Part shown: positions 45,885-54,569 of the stretch, piece after piece
Position numbering within the stretch: the first letter of the stretch is position 1
Layout: each line of letters opens with the position of its first letter
Assembly: GCF_002208135.1 (NCBI RefSeq)
Contig: NZ_CP021646.1
Coordinates: forward strand, 1,719,501 to 1,783,500
From: Pseudoalteromonas piscicida
Lineage (GTDB): Bacteria > Pseudomonadota > Gammaproteobacteria > Enterobacterales > Alteromonadaceae
DNA length: 64,000 nt
Reading direction: 5' to 3'
Made by a program: the position numbers and the translations under genes
The notes under the pieces: model-generated
The model's database searches: none
Told to the model about the DNA's origin: nothing
Seen by the model: the letters and a program-made list of their open reading frames with translations, nothing else

Positions 45885-45911
45885 GGTACCTAAGCGGGGA
45901 GCCTTGGTACC
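45885..45911 (-). terminator. Hairpin downstream of the antiporter gene
   Basis: GGTACC-AAG arms (CTTGGTACC on the plus strand, GGTACCTAAG upstream of it) face each other 18 bases past the antiporter stop on the minus strand. The T run is weak (TTTAG), so this is a moderate terminator candidate. Confidence 0.45.
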
Positions 45912-45928
45912 ATCATGGATGTATAAGT

Positions 45929-47257
45929 CTATAACACCATCGCGGCTATCCAGCCAAAGCATAATAGCGGAATATTGAAGTGAATAAATGTTGGCACCAC
46001 GGAATCCCATATGTGATCGTGCTGGCCGTCGGCATTTAAGCCAGAGGTCGGCCCAAGTGTGGAATCTGATGCAGGAGAACCCGCGTCGCCTAGTGCACCT
46101 GCGGTTCCCACTAAGGCCGCGGTTGCCATCGCAGAAAAGCCTACTTCTAGAGACAACGGTACAAATAGCGTTGCTATAATGGGGACGGTTGAAAATGAGC
46201 TTCCAATTCCCATGGTAATAAGCAAGCCAACGAGTAAAATCATTGCGGCAGCAAGTGGTTTATTATCTCCAACAAAATCGGCACAGCTTGCTACTAAACT
46301 TGTCACATCGCCCGTTGCTTTCATGACGGAGGCAAAGCCTTGAGCAGAGATCATGATAAAACCTATCATCGCCATCATCGCCACGCCTTTGCTGAAAACA
46401 TCGGAGTTTTGCTCCCACTTCACAATACCAAAGAGGCTAAAAATCATCACACCAACGAGTCCACCTAATATCATTGAGCCACTGATATTTTGTGCGATGA
46501 GAGAAGCCAGCACCGCAGCGCCACCGACAATCATCACCTTAGTTGCTTCTTTACCCTCAGGTACTGTGTTTGATTGTGTAATTTGCTGTTGAGTCACTTC
46601 ATAAACTCGCTTTTTACGATAAGTAATGAAAACGGCAATTAACAGTCCAATCAGCATACCAAGCGCAGGGATCACCATAGCGTATGGCACGTCGAACTTA
46701 ACCAGTTCTAGACCATTATCCACAAGATTTTTATGCAAAATAGAGTAAAGGTAAATACCACCGAATCCGTATGGCAACACCATATAACTGGTCGCTAAGC
46801 CAAACGTTAAAATACACGCAATTGCGCGGCGGTCTATCGTCAGTTTGTTCAGTACGACTAGCAGCGGTGGAATGAGGATCGGAATAAATGCAATATGGAC
46901 TGGCACAAGGTTTTGCGATGCAATTGAGCAAGCCAATATTATCACCATAATAAACATGCTCAAAAACGTTGAGCCTTCACTATTATTGGCATTAACTAAT
47001 TTGAGTAGCTTTTGCGCGAGAATTTGAGTTAAACCGGACTTTGAAATAGCTACAGCGAATCCACCTAGCATGGCATAGCTCAAGGCAATTTCTGCGCCTC
47101 CAGATAATCCATCATTGAAGGCGTTTAAGGTTGTCTTCAAATCTAAACCGGCCACTAAGCCTGCGGCCATTGCACTGACGGTCATGGCGACAATCACATT
47201 TATTCTAAAGAGGGTTAACCCCAACATGAGCAAGACGCCCAAAATAACAGCATTCAT
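45929..47257 (-). CDS. Na+/H+ antiporter family transporter (YuiF-like)
   Basis: 442 residues with about 11-12 hydrophobic segments (for example [20 protein letters not shown] at the N-terminus and a C-terminal helix [17 protein letters not shown]). The Ser/Ala/Gly-rich segment [20 protein letters not shown] and the repeated [14 protein letters not shown] match the Na+/H+ antiporter family (COG2056/YuiF-like). Members have also been linked to amino-acid export or import, so the ion/substrate is uncertain. It lies 1 base after the transglutaminase gene and may be co-transcribed with it. Confidence 0.78.
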   Translation of the reverse strand: MNAVILGVLLMLGLTLFRINVIVAMTVSAMAAGLVAGLDLKTTLNAFNDGLSGGAEIALSYAMLGGFAVAISKSGLTQILAQKLLKLVNANNSEGSTFLSMFIMVIILACSIASQNLVPVHIAFIPILIPPLLVVLNKLTIDRRAIACILTFGLATSYMVLPYGFGGIYLYSILHKNLVDNGLELVKFDVPYAMVIPALGMLIGLLIAVFITYRKKRVYEVTQQQITQSNTVPEGKEATKVMIVGGAAVLASLIAQNISGSMILGGLVGVMIFSLFGIVKWEQNSDVFSKGVAMMAMIGFIMISAQGFASVMKATGDVTSLVASCADFVGDNKPLAAAMILLVGLLITMGIGSSFSTVPIIATLFVPLSLEVGFSAMATAALVGTAGALGDAGSPASDSTLGPTSGLNADGQHDHIWDSVVPTFIHFNIPLLCFGWIAAMVL

Positions 47258-47258
47258 A

Positions 47259-49202
47259 CTATTTTCTTGCCTTTCTTTTTATTGATTTATACAACACCTT
47301 CAACTCACTGAGTTCAAGTTTAGTAAGTGGTTTCTGTTGATACTGTGACTTTTCAAGTAATTGATAAAACAGCCAAAGCGATGCTTCTAATTCTGGAAAT
47401 AACCTACACAACTCGGCAATATTTTGTTTCGCCGTTGCGCCGCTTAGCTGCTCATTGAAATCGGACACTATAGCATTGTAATAGACAAGTTCGATAGGGC
47501 CTTTATGCCGAGTGAGCTGCTTGCTGAGGAAAAATAGCGCAATTGAAACCAAAAATAGCAGAAACAGCGAAAAGATGCCTGCCCAAAGCTGGCCATTACT
47601 ACCAAACCATTCCTTAAACAATGCGCCTTGCTTCTCTTTATCAAAATTGATGACGACGCGAGTCCAGCGATAGTCAAGCTCTTCGAGCTGTAACCGCAAC
47701 CAATTAATAGGTTGCCAATTAGACAGTCCAATCAAGCTGTAGCCCAAACCACTTTTGAATTCACTCGATAATTGTTCTAACTGAGAAAGACTCCCTGTCA
47801 TTCGCTCTGGGGCAATCCAAGCAGTTGGATCTAAGCGCTGCCAGCCAATTCCTGGTGTAAAATATTCAACCCAAGCATGCGCGTCATATTGATAGATGCT
47901 GTAATAACCTTGATTGTCATTTTTTTCACCGCCCAAATAGCCAGATACTAAGCGCGCAGGGATACCCGCGCTTCGCAGCAGGAATGCAGCGGCAGAGGCG
48001 TAGTGACCACAAAAGCCATTAAACGAGCTAAATAGAAAGTCATCTATCCTATCGTTCGATTGGGATAGTGTTGGTGTTAAAGTATAGACGAAACCATTTT
48101 GCAAAAAATAGCGCTTCATTAATTCAATGAATTGGCTGGTTGTTGTCGATTGACTGTCCCAATCGCGCGCCAGTTGCTTTGCTTTGTGATTGATCCCTTC
48201 AGGCAATGCGGTGTTACGCCTGTAATACCAAGGCCTTAATGAATCTTGAGGTTCAAAATCAGTGAAATCGATCTGATACTCGATAGGCTTGGCCGATAAC
48301 TTGTTCAAATAGACCGTACCAAATACGTTACTATTTAACTTAGCGCTTTTCGAATAAGAGTATGACAGACCGTATAACCAGGGAAGTTGACTTGGCTGTG
48401 CAATAATCGTTGCTGCGCCAATCGGCTCTTTGGGCAGCGCTTTGATGTTGGTACCTTGATACTCAGAGACTTTCCATTGCCGTCCGTCAAATTCATCATG
48501 AATAATAGCACGCCAATAGAAAGGTCCGGTTTGTTGAGTATCCTCAAATGACGCCCTAAACACCAAGTCACTGGACTGGGATAAGTTGGCAATATTGAAA
48601 GGATCTACATTCTCAGATAACCCTGTTTTTGCTTGATTCTGCGGTGCAGGCAACTGCCAAAATGCAGGAAGCTTTGGTAAAAAAATGACCAATAGAGTAG
48701 CCACAGGTAACACCAATACTAATCCCTTTGCGCTGACCTTAAGTGCAGATTTGAACCTTAGGTTTTGCTCGAGATTAATCATGACAGCTAAATTTACAGC
48801 CAGCAAAATCAATACAAGAAACGCTGCAAATATACTTTGTGTAAAAAGAAATAAGCACGGATAAGTAAAAAAATTCAGAATGCATATTTGTGTAAATTGG
48901 CGAGGTTGCGTGGCATGAACTTGCTTAAGCAGGGAGGCGACCAACATTAACGCCACGAAAACATTTACGCTGTTTTTGAGCCCTATTAATGTGACTGTTG
49001 CAATCGCTCCGAGTAAAGTGACCAAATTAATAAAACCAATGCTCAGGACGCTTGGTTTAGTCGCTAGTCTCGATGCTTGCCAAAGCGTTAAAACGGTACA
49101 TAACCCGACAAAACCGATACCAAAATCATCGACTAAAATAATGCTTAGCAACCATAAAAATAGTGACGTGCTGTAGTACCATTTTGGAAAGTTAGAATTC
49201 AC
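47259..49202 (-). CDS. TgpA-like membrane transglutaminase (DUF3488 plus transglutaminase-like domain)
   Basis: 647 residues. Seven or so hydrophobic segments fill residues 1-175 (DUF3488-like), a periplasmic region follows, and the transglutaminase-like domain (about 385-480) has the catalytic triad: Cys in [20 protein letters not shown], His in [10 protein letters not shown] and Asp in [10 protein letters not shown]. Another membrane helix lies near 545-570 with a cytoplasmic tail. TgpA-type proteins sit in MoxR-DUF58-TgpA operons, as here, and are thought to act on cell-envelope proteins. The start overlaps the DUF58 gene by 11 bases. Confidence 0.9.
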   Translation of the reverse strand: MNSNFPKWYYSTSLFLWLLSIILVDDFGIGFVGLCTVLTLWQASRLATKPSVLSIGFINLVTLLGAIATVTLIGLKNSVNVFVALMLVASLLKQVHATQPRQFTQICILNFFTYPCLFLFTQSIFAAFLVLILLAVNLAVMINLEQNLRFKSALKVSAKGLVLVLPVATLLVIFLPKLPAFWQLPAPQNQAKTGLSENVDPFNIANLSQSSDLVFRASFEDTQQTGPFYWRAIIHDEFDGRQWKVSEYQGTNIKALPKEPIGAATIIAQPSQLPWLYGLSYSYSKSAKLNSNVFGTVYLNKLSAKPIEYQIDFTDFEPQDSLRPWYYRRNTALPEGINHKAKQLARDWDSQSTTTSQFIELMKRYFLQNGFVYTLTPTLSQSNDRIDDFLFSSFNGFCGHYASAAAFLLRSAGIPARLVSGYLGGEKNDNQGYYSIYQYDAHAWVEYFTPGIGWQRLDPTAWIAPERMTGSLSQLEQLSSEFKSGLGYSLIGLSNWQPINWLRLQLEELDYRWTRVVINFDKEKQGALFKEWFGSNGQLWAGIFSLFLLFLVSIALFFLSKQLTRHKGPIELVYYNAIVSDFNEQLSGATAKQNIAELCRLFPELEASLWLFYQLLEKSQYQQKPLTKLELSELKVLYKSIKRKARK

Positions 49203-50133
49203 TTAATGCCTCCAAACACCTCTGCTTATGGGTTTCACCTAGGCCGAAGGGGATCCTATTTTGCTGAAGTAACAGGGCATAATTTGTTTGTAGCTTATCG
49301 GCGTCAAGCACCATAGTACAGAGTTTACTCAGACGCTCTTCCTTGTTGCCTGAGAGCTTCGAATAATCAAAAATAACTCGATGTAAATCTGCAGACTCAG
49401 CTGCATTCTGTTTAACTAACATTTGTTCTGTCTTGGCGTAATGCTTCCAAGAAACGCGGCTTAAACTCATCCCTTTTTGATATTGCGAGAGATGGTCGAA
49501 CTCAGCTGAGCGATCTTTTTGTTGTATGTTTCGGTTTGCATTCGTGGCACTACCGTAGCTAAACTCTGTGTCTATAACAGGCAATGGAGTAGGGTACACG
49601 TAGAAAGCATCGTTTGGTTTTATATACGACCAGGTACGGATAAGGCCAAATGGGAAGTAGCTGAGGATTTTAATTACCCCCGTTTCATATACGCCACGAG
49701 GTAAATCTGGCGCGCTTAACTCGATAACTTTTTCATCACTCACTTTAGAAATATGGATAGCCGTCCGATTGTATTCACTTGATAATCTGAGTGATTGGAG
49801 CTCTGTACTAGATGAAATACTGAGTCTAATAGATGAACTATATGGGCTAAAATTAGCATTACTTCCCAAATATCGGATATTTGTATTGTTCAAGTTGAAA
49901 AAACCTAAAAATAGGGCGGCTATCATCATCACAGCCATAATGTAAGACACTGCAAGGATTAGGTTATTCTGATAGTTGATCCCCAATACAAAATTAAGCA
50001 AAGCCACAGCGATAAAAAAACCGCCATCCTTAGATGGCAGTATGTAGATATTATTATGAGATAACCGTATTTCTGAGCGTTGATGTCGTTTATAAATATG
50101 CTGCTTAACTTTCCGTTTCAAGCGGTTAATCAT
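49192..50133 (-). CDS. DUF58 domain protein
   Basis: 313 residues. Two adjacent hydrophobic segments (about 35-75: GFFIAVALLNFVLGINY and LILAVSYIMAVMMIAALFLG) anchor it, and the DUF58 region (about 200-250) carries DRSAEFDHLSQYQKGMSLSR followed by VSWKHYAKTEQMLVKQ. It follows the MoxR ATPase gene by 2 bases. In such operons MoxR is thought to remodel DUF58/VWA partners; the molecular role remains unclear. The family assignment is strong from sequence and gene order. Confidence 0.88.
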   Translation of the reverse strand: MINRLKRKVKQHIYKRHQRSEIRLSHNNIYILPSKDGGFFIAVALLNFVLGINYQNNLILAVSYIMAVMMIAALFLGFFNLNNTNIRYLGSNANFSPYSSSIRLSISSSTELQSLRLSSEYNRTAIHISKVSDEKVIELSAPDLPRGVYETGVIKILSYFPFGLIRTWSYIKPNDAFYVYPTPLPVIDTEFSYGSATNANRNIQQKDRSAEFDHLSQYQKGMSLSRVSWKHYAKTEQMLVKQNAAESADLHRVIFDYSKLSGNKEERLSKLCTMVLDADKLQTNYALLLQQNRIPFGLGETHKQRCLEALSEF

Positions 50134-50135
50134 GC

Positions 50136-51041
50136 TTAATGTACCGGTACGTTTTGAAAGACCTGTGTCTGAACTTCTGCTTCATTAGTCGTGGTAACGC
50201 CAAGTCGATGAGCGCAGACTGAAGTGAAAACGGCCTGAACGTCATCGGGTATCACGAAATCTCGACCACTAATAAACGCATACGCACGACTTGCGGCTGC
50301 AAGCGCAATGCTAGCTCTTGGTGATAAAGGATCGCTAAATTGACCTGAGCTGCGCGTGTAGTTAACTAAGCGAAGGATGTAATCAATAATAGCGTCACTT
50401 AGCACAATGTTAGGCACAACTTGTTGATACGCCAACAGTGTTTTGACATCGATCACTTGTGGTGCTTGAGTCAGTTTTCTCGCTTTTCCAGCTAATTTAA
50501 TTAACTGCGCTTCTGCCATTTCCGAGGGGTATCCCAAGCTTATACGCATAAAAAAGCGGTCTAGTTGTGATTCTGGCAGTGGATGCGTGCCAGACTGATG
50601 CTGTGGATTTTGCGTTGCAATCACAAAAAATGGGTTAGGGAGCTCATGGCTCACCCCATCGATGGTAACTTGATGTTCTTCCATGGACTCCAATAAGGCG
50701 CTTTGAGTTTTTGGGCTTGCGCGGTTGATTTCATCGGCAAGTAAAACTTGGGTGAAAATGGGACCAGGATGGAATTCAAAAGACTGATGTTCTCGGTTAA
50801 AAATGGAAGTTCCAGTAATATCAGCTGGGAGCAAATCGCTAGTAAATTGTACTCGACGATATGTGAGACCTAACACATCAGCAAGAGAATGAGATAACGT
50901 CGTCTTTCCCATACCTGGCAAATCTTCAATAAGCAAGTGACCGCGACACAAAAGACTGCAGATCGCGAGCTTTATTTGTTCAGGCTTTTCTAAAATAACG
51001 GTAGAGAGCGCATCGGTAAGTTTCTTTATTTCTTCATTCAT
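50136..51041 (-). CDS. MoxR-family AAA+ ATPase
   Basis: 301 residues. Walker A DLPGMGKTTLSHSLA, a strand-2 region VQFTSDLLPADITG, Walker B VLLADEINRASPKTQSALLE, sensor 1 FVIATQNPQHQSGTHPLPE and arginine-finger region SQLDRFFMRI are all present, as is the C-terminal lid with SPRASIALAAASRAYA (sensor 2). MoxR ATPases act as chaperones for assembly of partner complexes. The ATG overlaps the stop of the upstream response regulator by 4 bases (ATGA), so the two are translationally coupled. Confidence 0.93.
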   Translation of the reverse strand: MNEEIKKLTDALSTVILEKPEQIKLAICSLLCRGHLLIEDLPGMGKTTLSHSLADVLGLTYRRVQFTSDLLPADITGTSIFNREHQSFEFHPGPIFTQVLLADEINRASPKTQSALLESMEEHQVTIDGVSHELPNPFFVIATQNPQHQSGTHPLPESQLDRFFMRISLGYPSEMAEAQLIKLAGKARKLTQAPQVIDVKTLLAYQQVVPNIVLSDAIIDYILRLVNYTRSSGQFSDPLSPRASIALAAASRAYAFISGRDFVIPDDVQAVFTSVCAHRLGVTTTNEAEVQTQVFQNVPVH

Positions 51042-51436
51042 GTAACCAGCTCTAAACGCTTCATTACCGAATCCACTTTATGTGCATTGAAAGGTTTAGC
51101 GATAAAGCCCTTAGCACCAAGTTCCCAAGTATTTTGAACATTCTCCATACTATTATGACCAGAGCACATGATGACATGGGCCACTGGAAAATTTTCGTTA
51201 ATGTAGGAAAGGATTTCGGTGCCATCTGTATCAGGAAGCTCAATATCTAAGAAGACAACACTGGGTTGTTTATGTTTTAGTAGCGGTTTTGCAGAATCAA
51301 AGTCTTCACAACCATAAATTTCTTCAAACCCTAAGTTTTCCAAAATCTGTGTCAGAAAATCTCTGATCTCAACAGCGTCATCAATTATCAAGATTGGTTC
51401 TAGCGGTCTTACAAATTCCATATGTCGATACTTCAA
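51038..51436 (-). CDS. Single-domain response regulator
   Basis: 132 residues, essentially only a receiver domain: ILIIDDAVEIRDFL, SVVFLDIELPDTDGTE (phospho-Asp), HVIMCSGHNSM and GAKGFIAKPFNAHKV (Lys). No output domain. It is the first gene of the MoxR operon and a close relative in style of the receivers at 41-45 kb. It may be a phosphorelay shuttle or interact directly with the ATPase. Confidence 0.85.
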   Translation of the reverse strand: MKYRHMEFVRPLEPILIIDDAVEIRDFLTQILENLGFEEIYGCEDFDSAKPLLKHKQPSVVFLDIELPDTDGTEILSYINENFPVAHVIMCSGHNSMENVQNTWELGAKGFIAKPFNAHKVDSVMKRLELVT

Positions 51437-51509
51437 ATTACAAATTCAACCACATACTATAAAAAGCGAAACCATAGCTCAATAGAAAATGCAGTAAACT
51501 TTTCATTAA

Positions 51510-51535
51510 TGTCCGATACCGTCTAGTATTGGACA
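51510..51535. promoter_or_regulatory. Inverted repeat upstream of the response regulator, next to the prophage
   Basis: TGTCCGATAC and GTATTGGACA form a near-perfect 10-base inverted repeat with a 6-base spacer, 74 bases upstream of the minus-strand regulator start and 54 bases outside the left prophage junction. It could be an operator for the MoxR operon. The 51437-51577 interval otherwise holds no gene. Confidence 0.45.
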
Positions 51536-51577
51536 TATCAAAGCGGGTTATTTGGTTTACTTACCTACCTAATTCAT

Positions 51578-51605
51578 ACATCCTATAATTTATATTATGT
51601 TAAAT
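51578..51605 (+). other. attL: dif-like left prophage junction
   Basis: The last 17 bases (51589-51605, TTTATATTATGTTAAAT) are repeated exactly at the right junction. Bases 51591-51605 equal the spacer end and XerD-binding arm of the E. coli dif site, and the preceding ACATCCTATAA occupies the XerC arm and keeps its ATAA end. Between here and the first phage gene (51606-51809) I see only that gene's likely promoter and RBS. Confidence 0.72.
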
Positions 51606-51809
51606 GACCTGAATTGCGACACTTTTGCGGGTGTTTCATGGTTCAATCAAAAATCCCTCTCTAAGCCTTATTTTCATAAGTTTTCTCGTTTTTCTGTATC
51701 ATTAGCAAAATTGATTGTTCTAAATTTATTAATCGAAAAATTTCATATAAAAACCCACTTCCGTGCAGGACGCTCGACGCAAAAACAACGTCAAAGGAAG
51801 TAAGGATTG

Positions 51810-52292
51810 ATGATGACAGATTTTAAGAATCTACTTTTCAGAGCGGGATTTATGAATTTTGGGAAGCTTAACCGCAAACAGGTATGCGAATTTTTAATGG
51901 TCAAAGAGCGAACGCTTGAGCGTTGGATCAGCAAAAATAAACCATGTCCCCGCGCGGTGCGGCTCTTAGAAATGCGTATAAATGGGAGCGTGTCCAATGA
52001 CAAAGCTTGGGACGGCTTTTTTATATGCCGAGATGGCTACTTATGGACTCCTCGCGGCGCACGATATGAACCCGATTACATAAATAAAATCGACATTCTA
52101 CAAAGGACTTCACGCTATCATGAAGCGCAAACAGCATCCCTACAGGCAGAAATTGATTACCTGAAAGAGTTGGTTGTTGCTCGCGATAAACTCAAGGAAA
52201 TGGGACGGGATTTAATTGAAATGTCTGACCGCTTCAGGTTCAAGGATGCCATGCTCAGGTTTGAGCAGCAGAAAAAGGATAAGTCGGCTTAG
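51810..52292 (+). CDS. Phage regulatory protein with N-terminal HTH (DUF3653-like)
   Basis: 160 residues from ATG 51810 (a second ATG follows at once); TAAGGA is 4-9 bases upstream. An HTH is visible at about 18-45 (LNRKQVCEFLMVKERTLERW), followed by AWDGFFICRDGYLWTPRGAR, which is the type of motif seen in DUF3653 phage regulators, and a C-terminal coiled coil (about 95-160). It points inward from the left junction, opposite to the structural genes. It is likely a transcription regulator. A perfect terminator follows, and its last 23 codons are duplicated at 53311-53386. Confidence 0.75.
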   Translation: MMTDFKNLLFRAGFMNFGKLNRKQVCEFLMVKERTLERWISKNKPCPRAVRLLEMRINGSVSNDKAWDGFFICRDGYLWTPRGARYEPDYINKIDILQRTSRYHEAQTASLQAEIDYLKELVVARDKLKEMGRDLIEMSDRFRFKDAMLRFEQQKKDKSA

Positions 52293-52324
52293 TGGTTTGG
52301 GCTGCGATATCGCAGCCCTTTTTT
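52223..52324 (+). repeat. 102-bp direct repeat, copy 1 (end of regulator gene plus terminator)
   Basis: Covers the last 23 codons of the regulator gene and its terminator. It is repeated 1088 bases downstream (53311-53412) with three substitutions. The two copies bracket a small cargo module. Confidence 0.93.
52299..52324 (+). terminator. Rho-independent terminator after the phage regulator
   Basis: GGGCTGCGAT and ATCGCAGCCC form a loopless perfect palindrome followed by T6, 7 bases after the regulator stop. It also faces the convergent gene at 52326. Confidence 0.9.
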
Positions 52325-52325
52325 G

Positions 52326-52550
52326 TTACTCTACGTGGATACTGTTACAACAATGAATGCAACCATCAATATTGCGATTTGGATATTTCACCTTAGCTAT
52401 TAACAGTGCCTGAAAGTCAGAGTCATATCTACCAATATACTCTCTATTTTCTATGTCAGGCAGGTGCTTACATGCTCCCTCATTGTGAAGCTCATAATTC
52501 CCACCAATAGAGTAAGGTTGTTTATTCTTATTAAGAATGTAAGTATTCAT
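52326..52550 (-). CDS. Small Cys/His-containing cargo protein of unknown function
   Basis: 74 residues from ATG 52550 (AGGGGG about 8 bases upstream). It has an N-terminal NTYILNKNKQ, then H-N-E-G-A-C-K-H, EYIGRYDSDFQALLIAKVKY and a C-terminal DGCIHCCNSIHVE. It resembles a family of short accessory-region proteins with an ALLxAK segment and a G-C-x-x-C-C tail, whose function I do not know. A metal site formed by the Cys/His cluster is plausible. It is paired with the gene upstream (10-base gap) and lies inside the repeat-bounded module. Confidence 0.6.
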   Translation of the reverse strand: MNTYILNKNKQPYSIGGNYELHNEGACKHLPDIENREYIGRYDSDFQALLIAKVKYPNRNIDGCIHCCNSIHVE

Positions 52551-52560
52551 CAATTGCCCC

Positions 52561-52788
52561 CTATCGGTTTACGTTGTTGGCTTTTCGGCCGTCAGCTTTG
52601 CTGCGAACGTAATTTGCACTTTTGGCTGGCCTTACAACCTGATGATTTGGGTGCTTGCCCATTTCCACCTGCTTAATTAAAACACTTTTCTTAACAGATT
52701 TATTTTTCCCTACTTGATACGTGGCATTCGCACCATTTTTACCATCGTTATTACCTTTAATAACCTTTAATTTTGTCTTTTTAGGCAT
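52561..52788 (-). CDS. Small basic cargo protein of unknown function
   Basis: 75 residues, ATG preceded by AAGAGGT. It is very rich in Lys, Arg and Asn (MPKKTKLKVIKGNN at the start; YVRSKADGRKANNVNR at the end), so nucleic-acid binding is possible. No Cys and no membrane segment. It is first of a two-gene unit with the Cys/His protein; the pair looks like an accessory (moron) cassette rather than a core phage function. Confidence 0.6.
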   Translation of the reverse strand: MPKKTKLKVIKGNNDGKNGANATYQVGKNKSVKKSVLIKQVEMGKHPNHQVVRPAKSANYVRSKADGRKANNVNR

Positions 52789-52938
52789 AATTTACCTCTT
52801 ATTTATTTAATTAATCTTAAAGAGGTGCTAGCATTCAGTTGAACTTTATGAATGAGCAACCTCATTTACTTACAGGCTAAACACTGCAATGTTTAGCCTT
52901 TTTTATGCTCGAAACAGATGATATTGACTGCATAAAAT

Positions 52939-53091
52939 TCAAGCACATCTATATGATACACCTCTAATTAAAAAATAGAAGCGTTCAGGTCTTTGGCCAG
53001 ACCTAAAAAAATGGTCGTTGTAGGCTTTTTCTTCCTCTGAAATTTCATCATCAAACTTGAAATGAATATCCCCACAACACGGACAGCTCAT
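52939..53091 (-). CDS. Possible 50-residue zinc-ribbon-like peptide
   Basis: Opens at ATG 53091 with MSCPCCGDIHFKFDDEISEE and ends SYRCA. The C-P-C-C-G start is typical of small zinc ribbons, and the composition is coding-like. No strong RBS is visible (only GAAG about 10 bases upstream), so expression is uncertain. It lies inside the cargo module. Confidence 0.4.
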   Translation of the reverse strand: MSCPCCGDIHFKFDDEISEEEKAYNDHFFRSGQRPERFYFLIRGVSYRCA

Positions 53092-53190
53092 CTCGATACT
53101 TCTATCTAGATTACCTAAAGACGTTTAAATTTCTCCGTCTAGATTGAGATGATGAAGTTGCTGAGATAACTCAGTGCCTTATCTCGATAA

Positions 53191-53325
53191 AACTATATAC
53201 CTTTTTATGATTACTGGAAGGACGTATTTGACCACCTTGAAAAAATTGATAAAAAGGCCGATGTAATGCTACCTTTTTTAAGTCAATTAAATCTAACACA
53301 CGATAGAAGTGTCAGACCGCTTTAA
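53191..53325 (+). pseudogene. Open-frame fragment running into repeat copy 2
   Basis: A 44-codon open stretch without its own start reads YDYWKDVFDHLEKIDKK, then ADVMLPFLSQLNLTHDRS, which looks like real protein, probably the remnant of a gene. It ends at TAA only after crossing into the repeat in a frame different from the regulator's. It may be debris from formation of the cargo module. No family recognised. Confidence 0.35.
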
Positions 53326-53412
53326 GTTCAAGGATGCCATGCTCAGGTTTGAGCAGCAGAAAAAGGATAAGTCGGCTTAGTGGTTTGGGCTGCGATATCG
53401 CAGCCCTTTTTT
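53311..53412 (+). repeat. 102-bp direct repeat, copy 2
   Basis: Second copy of the 102-base segment. In the regulator's frame it still encodes S-D-R-F-K-F-K-D-A-M-L and the same tail (Arg to Lys once), then TAG and the same terminator palindrome (53387-53406, T7 after). It marks the right edge of the cargo module and terminates toward the convergent late genes. Confidence 0.93.
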
Positions 53413-53567
53413 TAGTTTAGTGCCTCACCCAGTGCGGCCACTAATTCATCGTCTAGCTTGTTCGTAGTCTTGTTCGCCAAGTGTTTAGCAGTGGATAAAC
53501 ACACGCGCTTAATAAAAGCTTCCGTGGCGAGCTTGGTTAGTAGATATTTGCCGATAGTTGTTAACAT
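53412..53567 (-). CDS. Small phage protein, last gene of the late operon
   Basis: 51 residues, ATG 53567 with GGAGG 7-11 bases upstream, stop at 53412. It begins MLTTIGKYLLTKLATEAFIK, an amphipathic helix, and ends in an acidic stretch DDELVAALGEALN. It overlaps the preceding gene by 7 bases. The position at the end of the late operon suggests a lysis or virion-associated function; the family is not recognised. Confidence 0.6.
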   Translation of the reverse strand: MLTTIGKYLLTKLATEAFIKRVCLSTAKHLANKTTNKLDDELVAALGEALN

Positions 53568-53710
53568 GTTTTTGCCTCCAATTGTTTAATGCGCTCGTCT
53601 TGCGCGTTGATGATGACCTTTAGCCAGTTGATGTCATTCTTTAGCGTGGCGATGGTGGCAACGAAGCCGCCAACGTTTACCGCTATCACGGCCAATGTAG
53701 ACATATCCAT
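53561..53710 (-). CDS. Small membrane-anchored coiled-coil protein, possible lysis accessory
   Basis: 49 residues, ATG 53710. One N-terminal membrane segment (TLAVIAVNVGGFVATIATL) is followed by a heptad-like helix NDINWLKVIINAQDERIKQL. The layout resembles XhlA-like or spanin-like lysis accessories, and PM2 itself is known to use small membrane lysis proteins. The homology is not proven. Confidence 0.55.
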   Translation of the reverse strand: MDMSTLAVIAVNVGGFVATIATLKNDINWLKVIINAQDERIKQLEAKTC

Positions 53711-53713
53711 ACC

Positions 53714-54094
53714 CTACCGCCTATTTACCGTTGCAATGCTCTTGGGTGATACCTCGTTATCAAGCAAGACGTGGTATTTGGGCTTTACTTGCATGTTCAG
53801 ATCAAAGATTTCATCCAGTAGCAGTTTGTTACCATCATGCAGTTTATCAATGGCCTCGTACCAGAGTTCGTCCTTTAGATAGTAGTCATGTGTAAGCGCT
53901 TCTGTGTCCAAGAAGAAACCCGCCCATGCGCGGTGAATGGGATGTGAGCCATTTGCCCACATTTGGATTTCTGCCAGTGCATTGCCTGCGGTTTCAGTAA
54001 GCGGCTTGGTTGTGCTATCAATCTTTTTGTATAGCCAATACACCGCATACAGTGTTAAGCCGAGGCTTAGATTTTTGCTAATGAAGTTACCCAT
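53714..54094 (-). CDS. Phage protein with N-terminal membrane segment
   Basis: 126 residues from ATG 54094 (GGGGG upstream). Residues about 8-22 (LSLGLTLYAVYWLYKK) form one membrane helix; the rest is soluble and helical, with IHRAWAGFFLDTEALTHDYY. It overlaps the hydrolase-like gene upstream by 8 bases. It is a probable virion membrane or lysis protein; family not recognised. Confidence 0.6.
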   Translation of the reverse strand: MGNFISKNLSLGLTLYAVYWLYKKIDSTTKPLTETAGNALAEIQMWANGSHPIHRAWAGFFLDTEALTHDYYLKDELWYEAIDKLHDGNKLLLDEIFDLNMQVKPKYHVLLDNEVSPKSIATVNRR

Positions 54095-54569
54095 AGAACC
54101 CCCATTCAAACCCCTGCTTGATGGTCTCCAGTGGGAACGGTTGCTCGCCGTTTTCCATGTGTATCATCGCGGCCATTACATGCGGATATTCATCACGGGT
54201 AAGCAGCCGATTGGCTGGAATGCCCGTATAATCGACCACAAAGTTAATGTAATTGGCGGTGTCGTTTTCATTGGTCGGTGCCCATCGTTCAATGATGCGG
54301 CCAATGGTTTTACGTCCGTGTTTATTGGCATAGGTGCGCAGAATGCGCGCCCCTGCCCTAAGTCCATACAAAGGCGTTTGGAACTCTTCAAAGGTGGGGT
54401 CTAGGTCAAGTTCGTGTTCGCCCTCCCATTCAATATCATTCAAACGTCCCTCTTTGATGTTTAGCGGGTTGTTGTTACGTAGCCCGCGAACCGTGTCTTT
54501 TGTCGTCATGAGATAGCCAATTCCTAATACAATTAAAGCGGTGATAATGTGAGTCGTTTCAAAGCGCAT
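54087..54569 (-). CDS. Peptidoglycan-hydrolase-like virion protein (P5-like)
   Basis: 160 residues. N-terminal membrane helix (about 6-22, HIITALIVLGIGYLM), then a domain starting RGLRNNNPLNIKEGRLNDIE followed by EEFQTPLYGLRAGARILRTY and IERWAPTNENDTANYINFV. Proteins with this R-N-N-N-P ... G-x-R-A ... W-A-P-x-x-E-N-x-T pattern are often annotated as structural protein P5 after PM2, and the fold is thought to be transglycosylase-like. A membrane-anchored virion enzyme that opens the cell wall during entry is a fair inference. Confidence 0.7.
   Translation of the reverse strand: MRFETTHIITALIVLGIGYLMTTKDTVRGLRNNNPLNIKEGRLNDIEWEGEHELDLDPTFEEFQTPLYGLRAGARILRTYANKHGRKTIGRIIERWAPTNENDTANYINFVVDYTGIPANRLLTRDEYPHVMAAMIHMENGEQPFPLETIKQGFEWGFYG

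Noticed and set aside
51597..51803. A 68-codon open frame starting in the left junction
   Set aside because: No RBS, it begins within the att core, and its composition is not protein-like; the region more likely holds the promoter of the next gene.
53412..53710. Treating the late-operon end as non-coding
   Set aside because: Two short overlapping genes of 51 and 49 codons have good start sites and sensible helix patterns.
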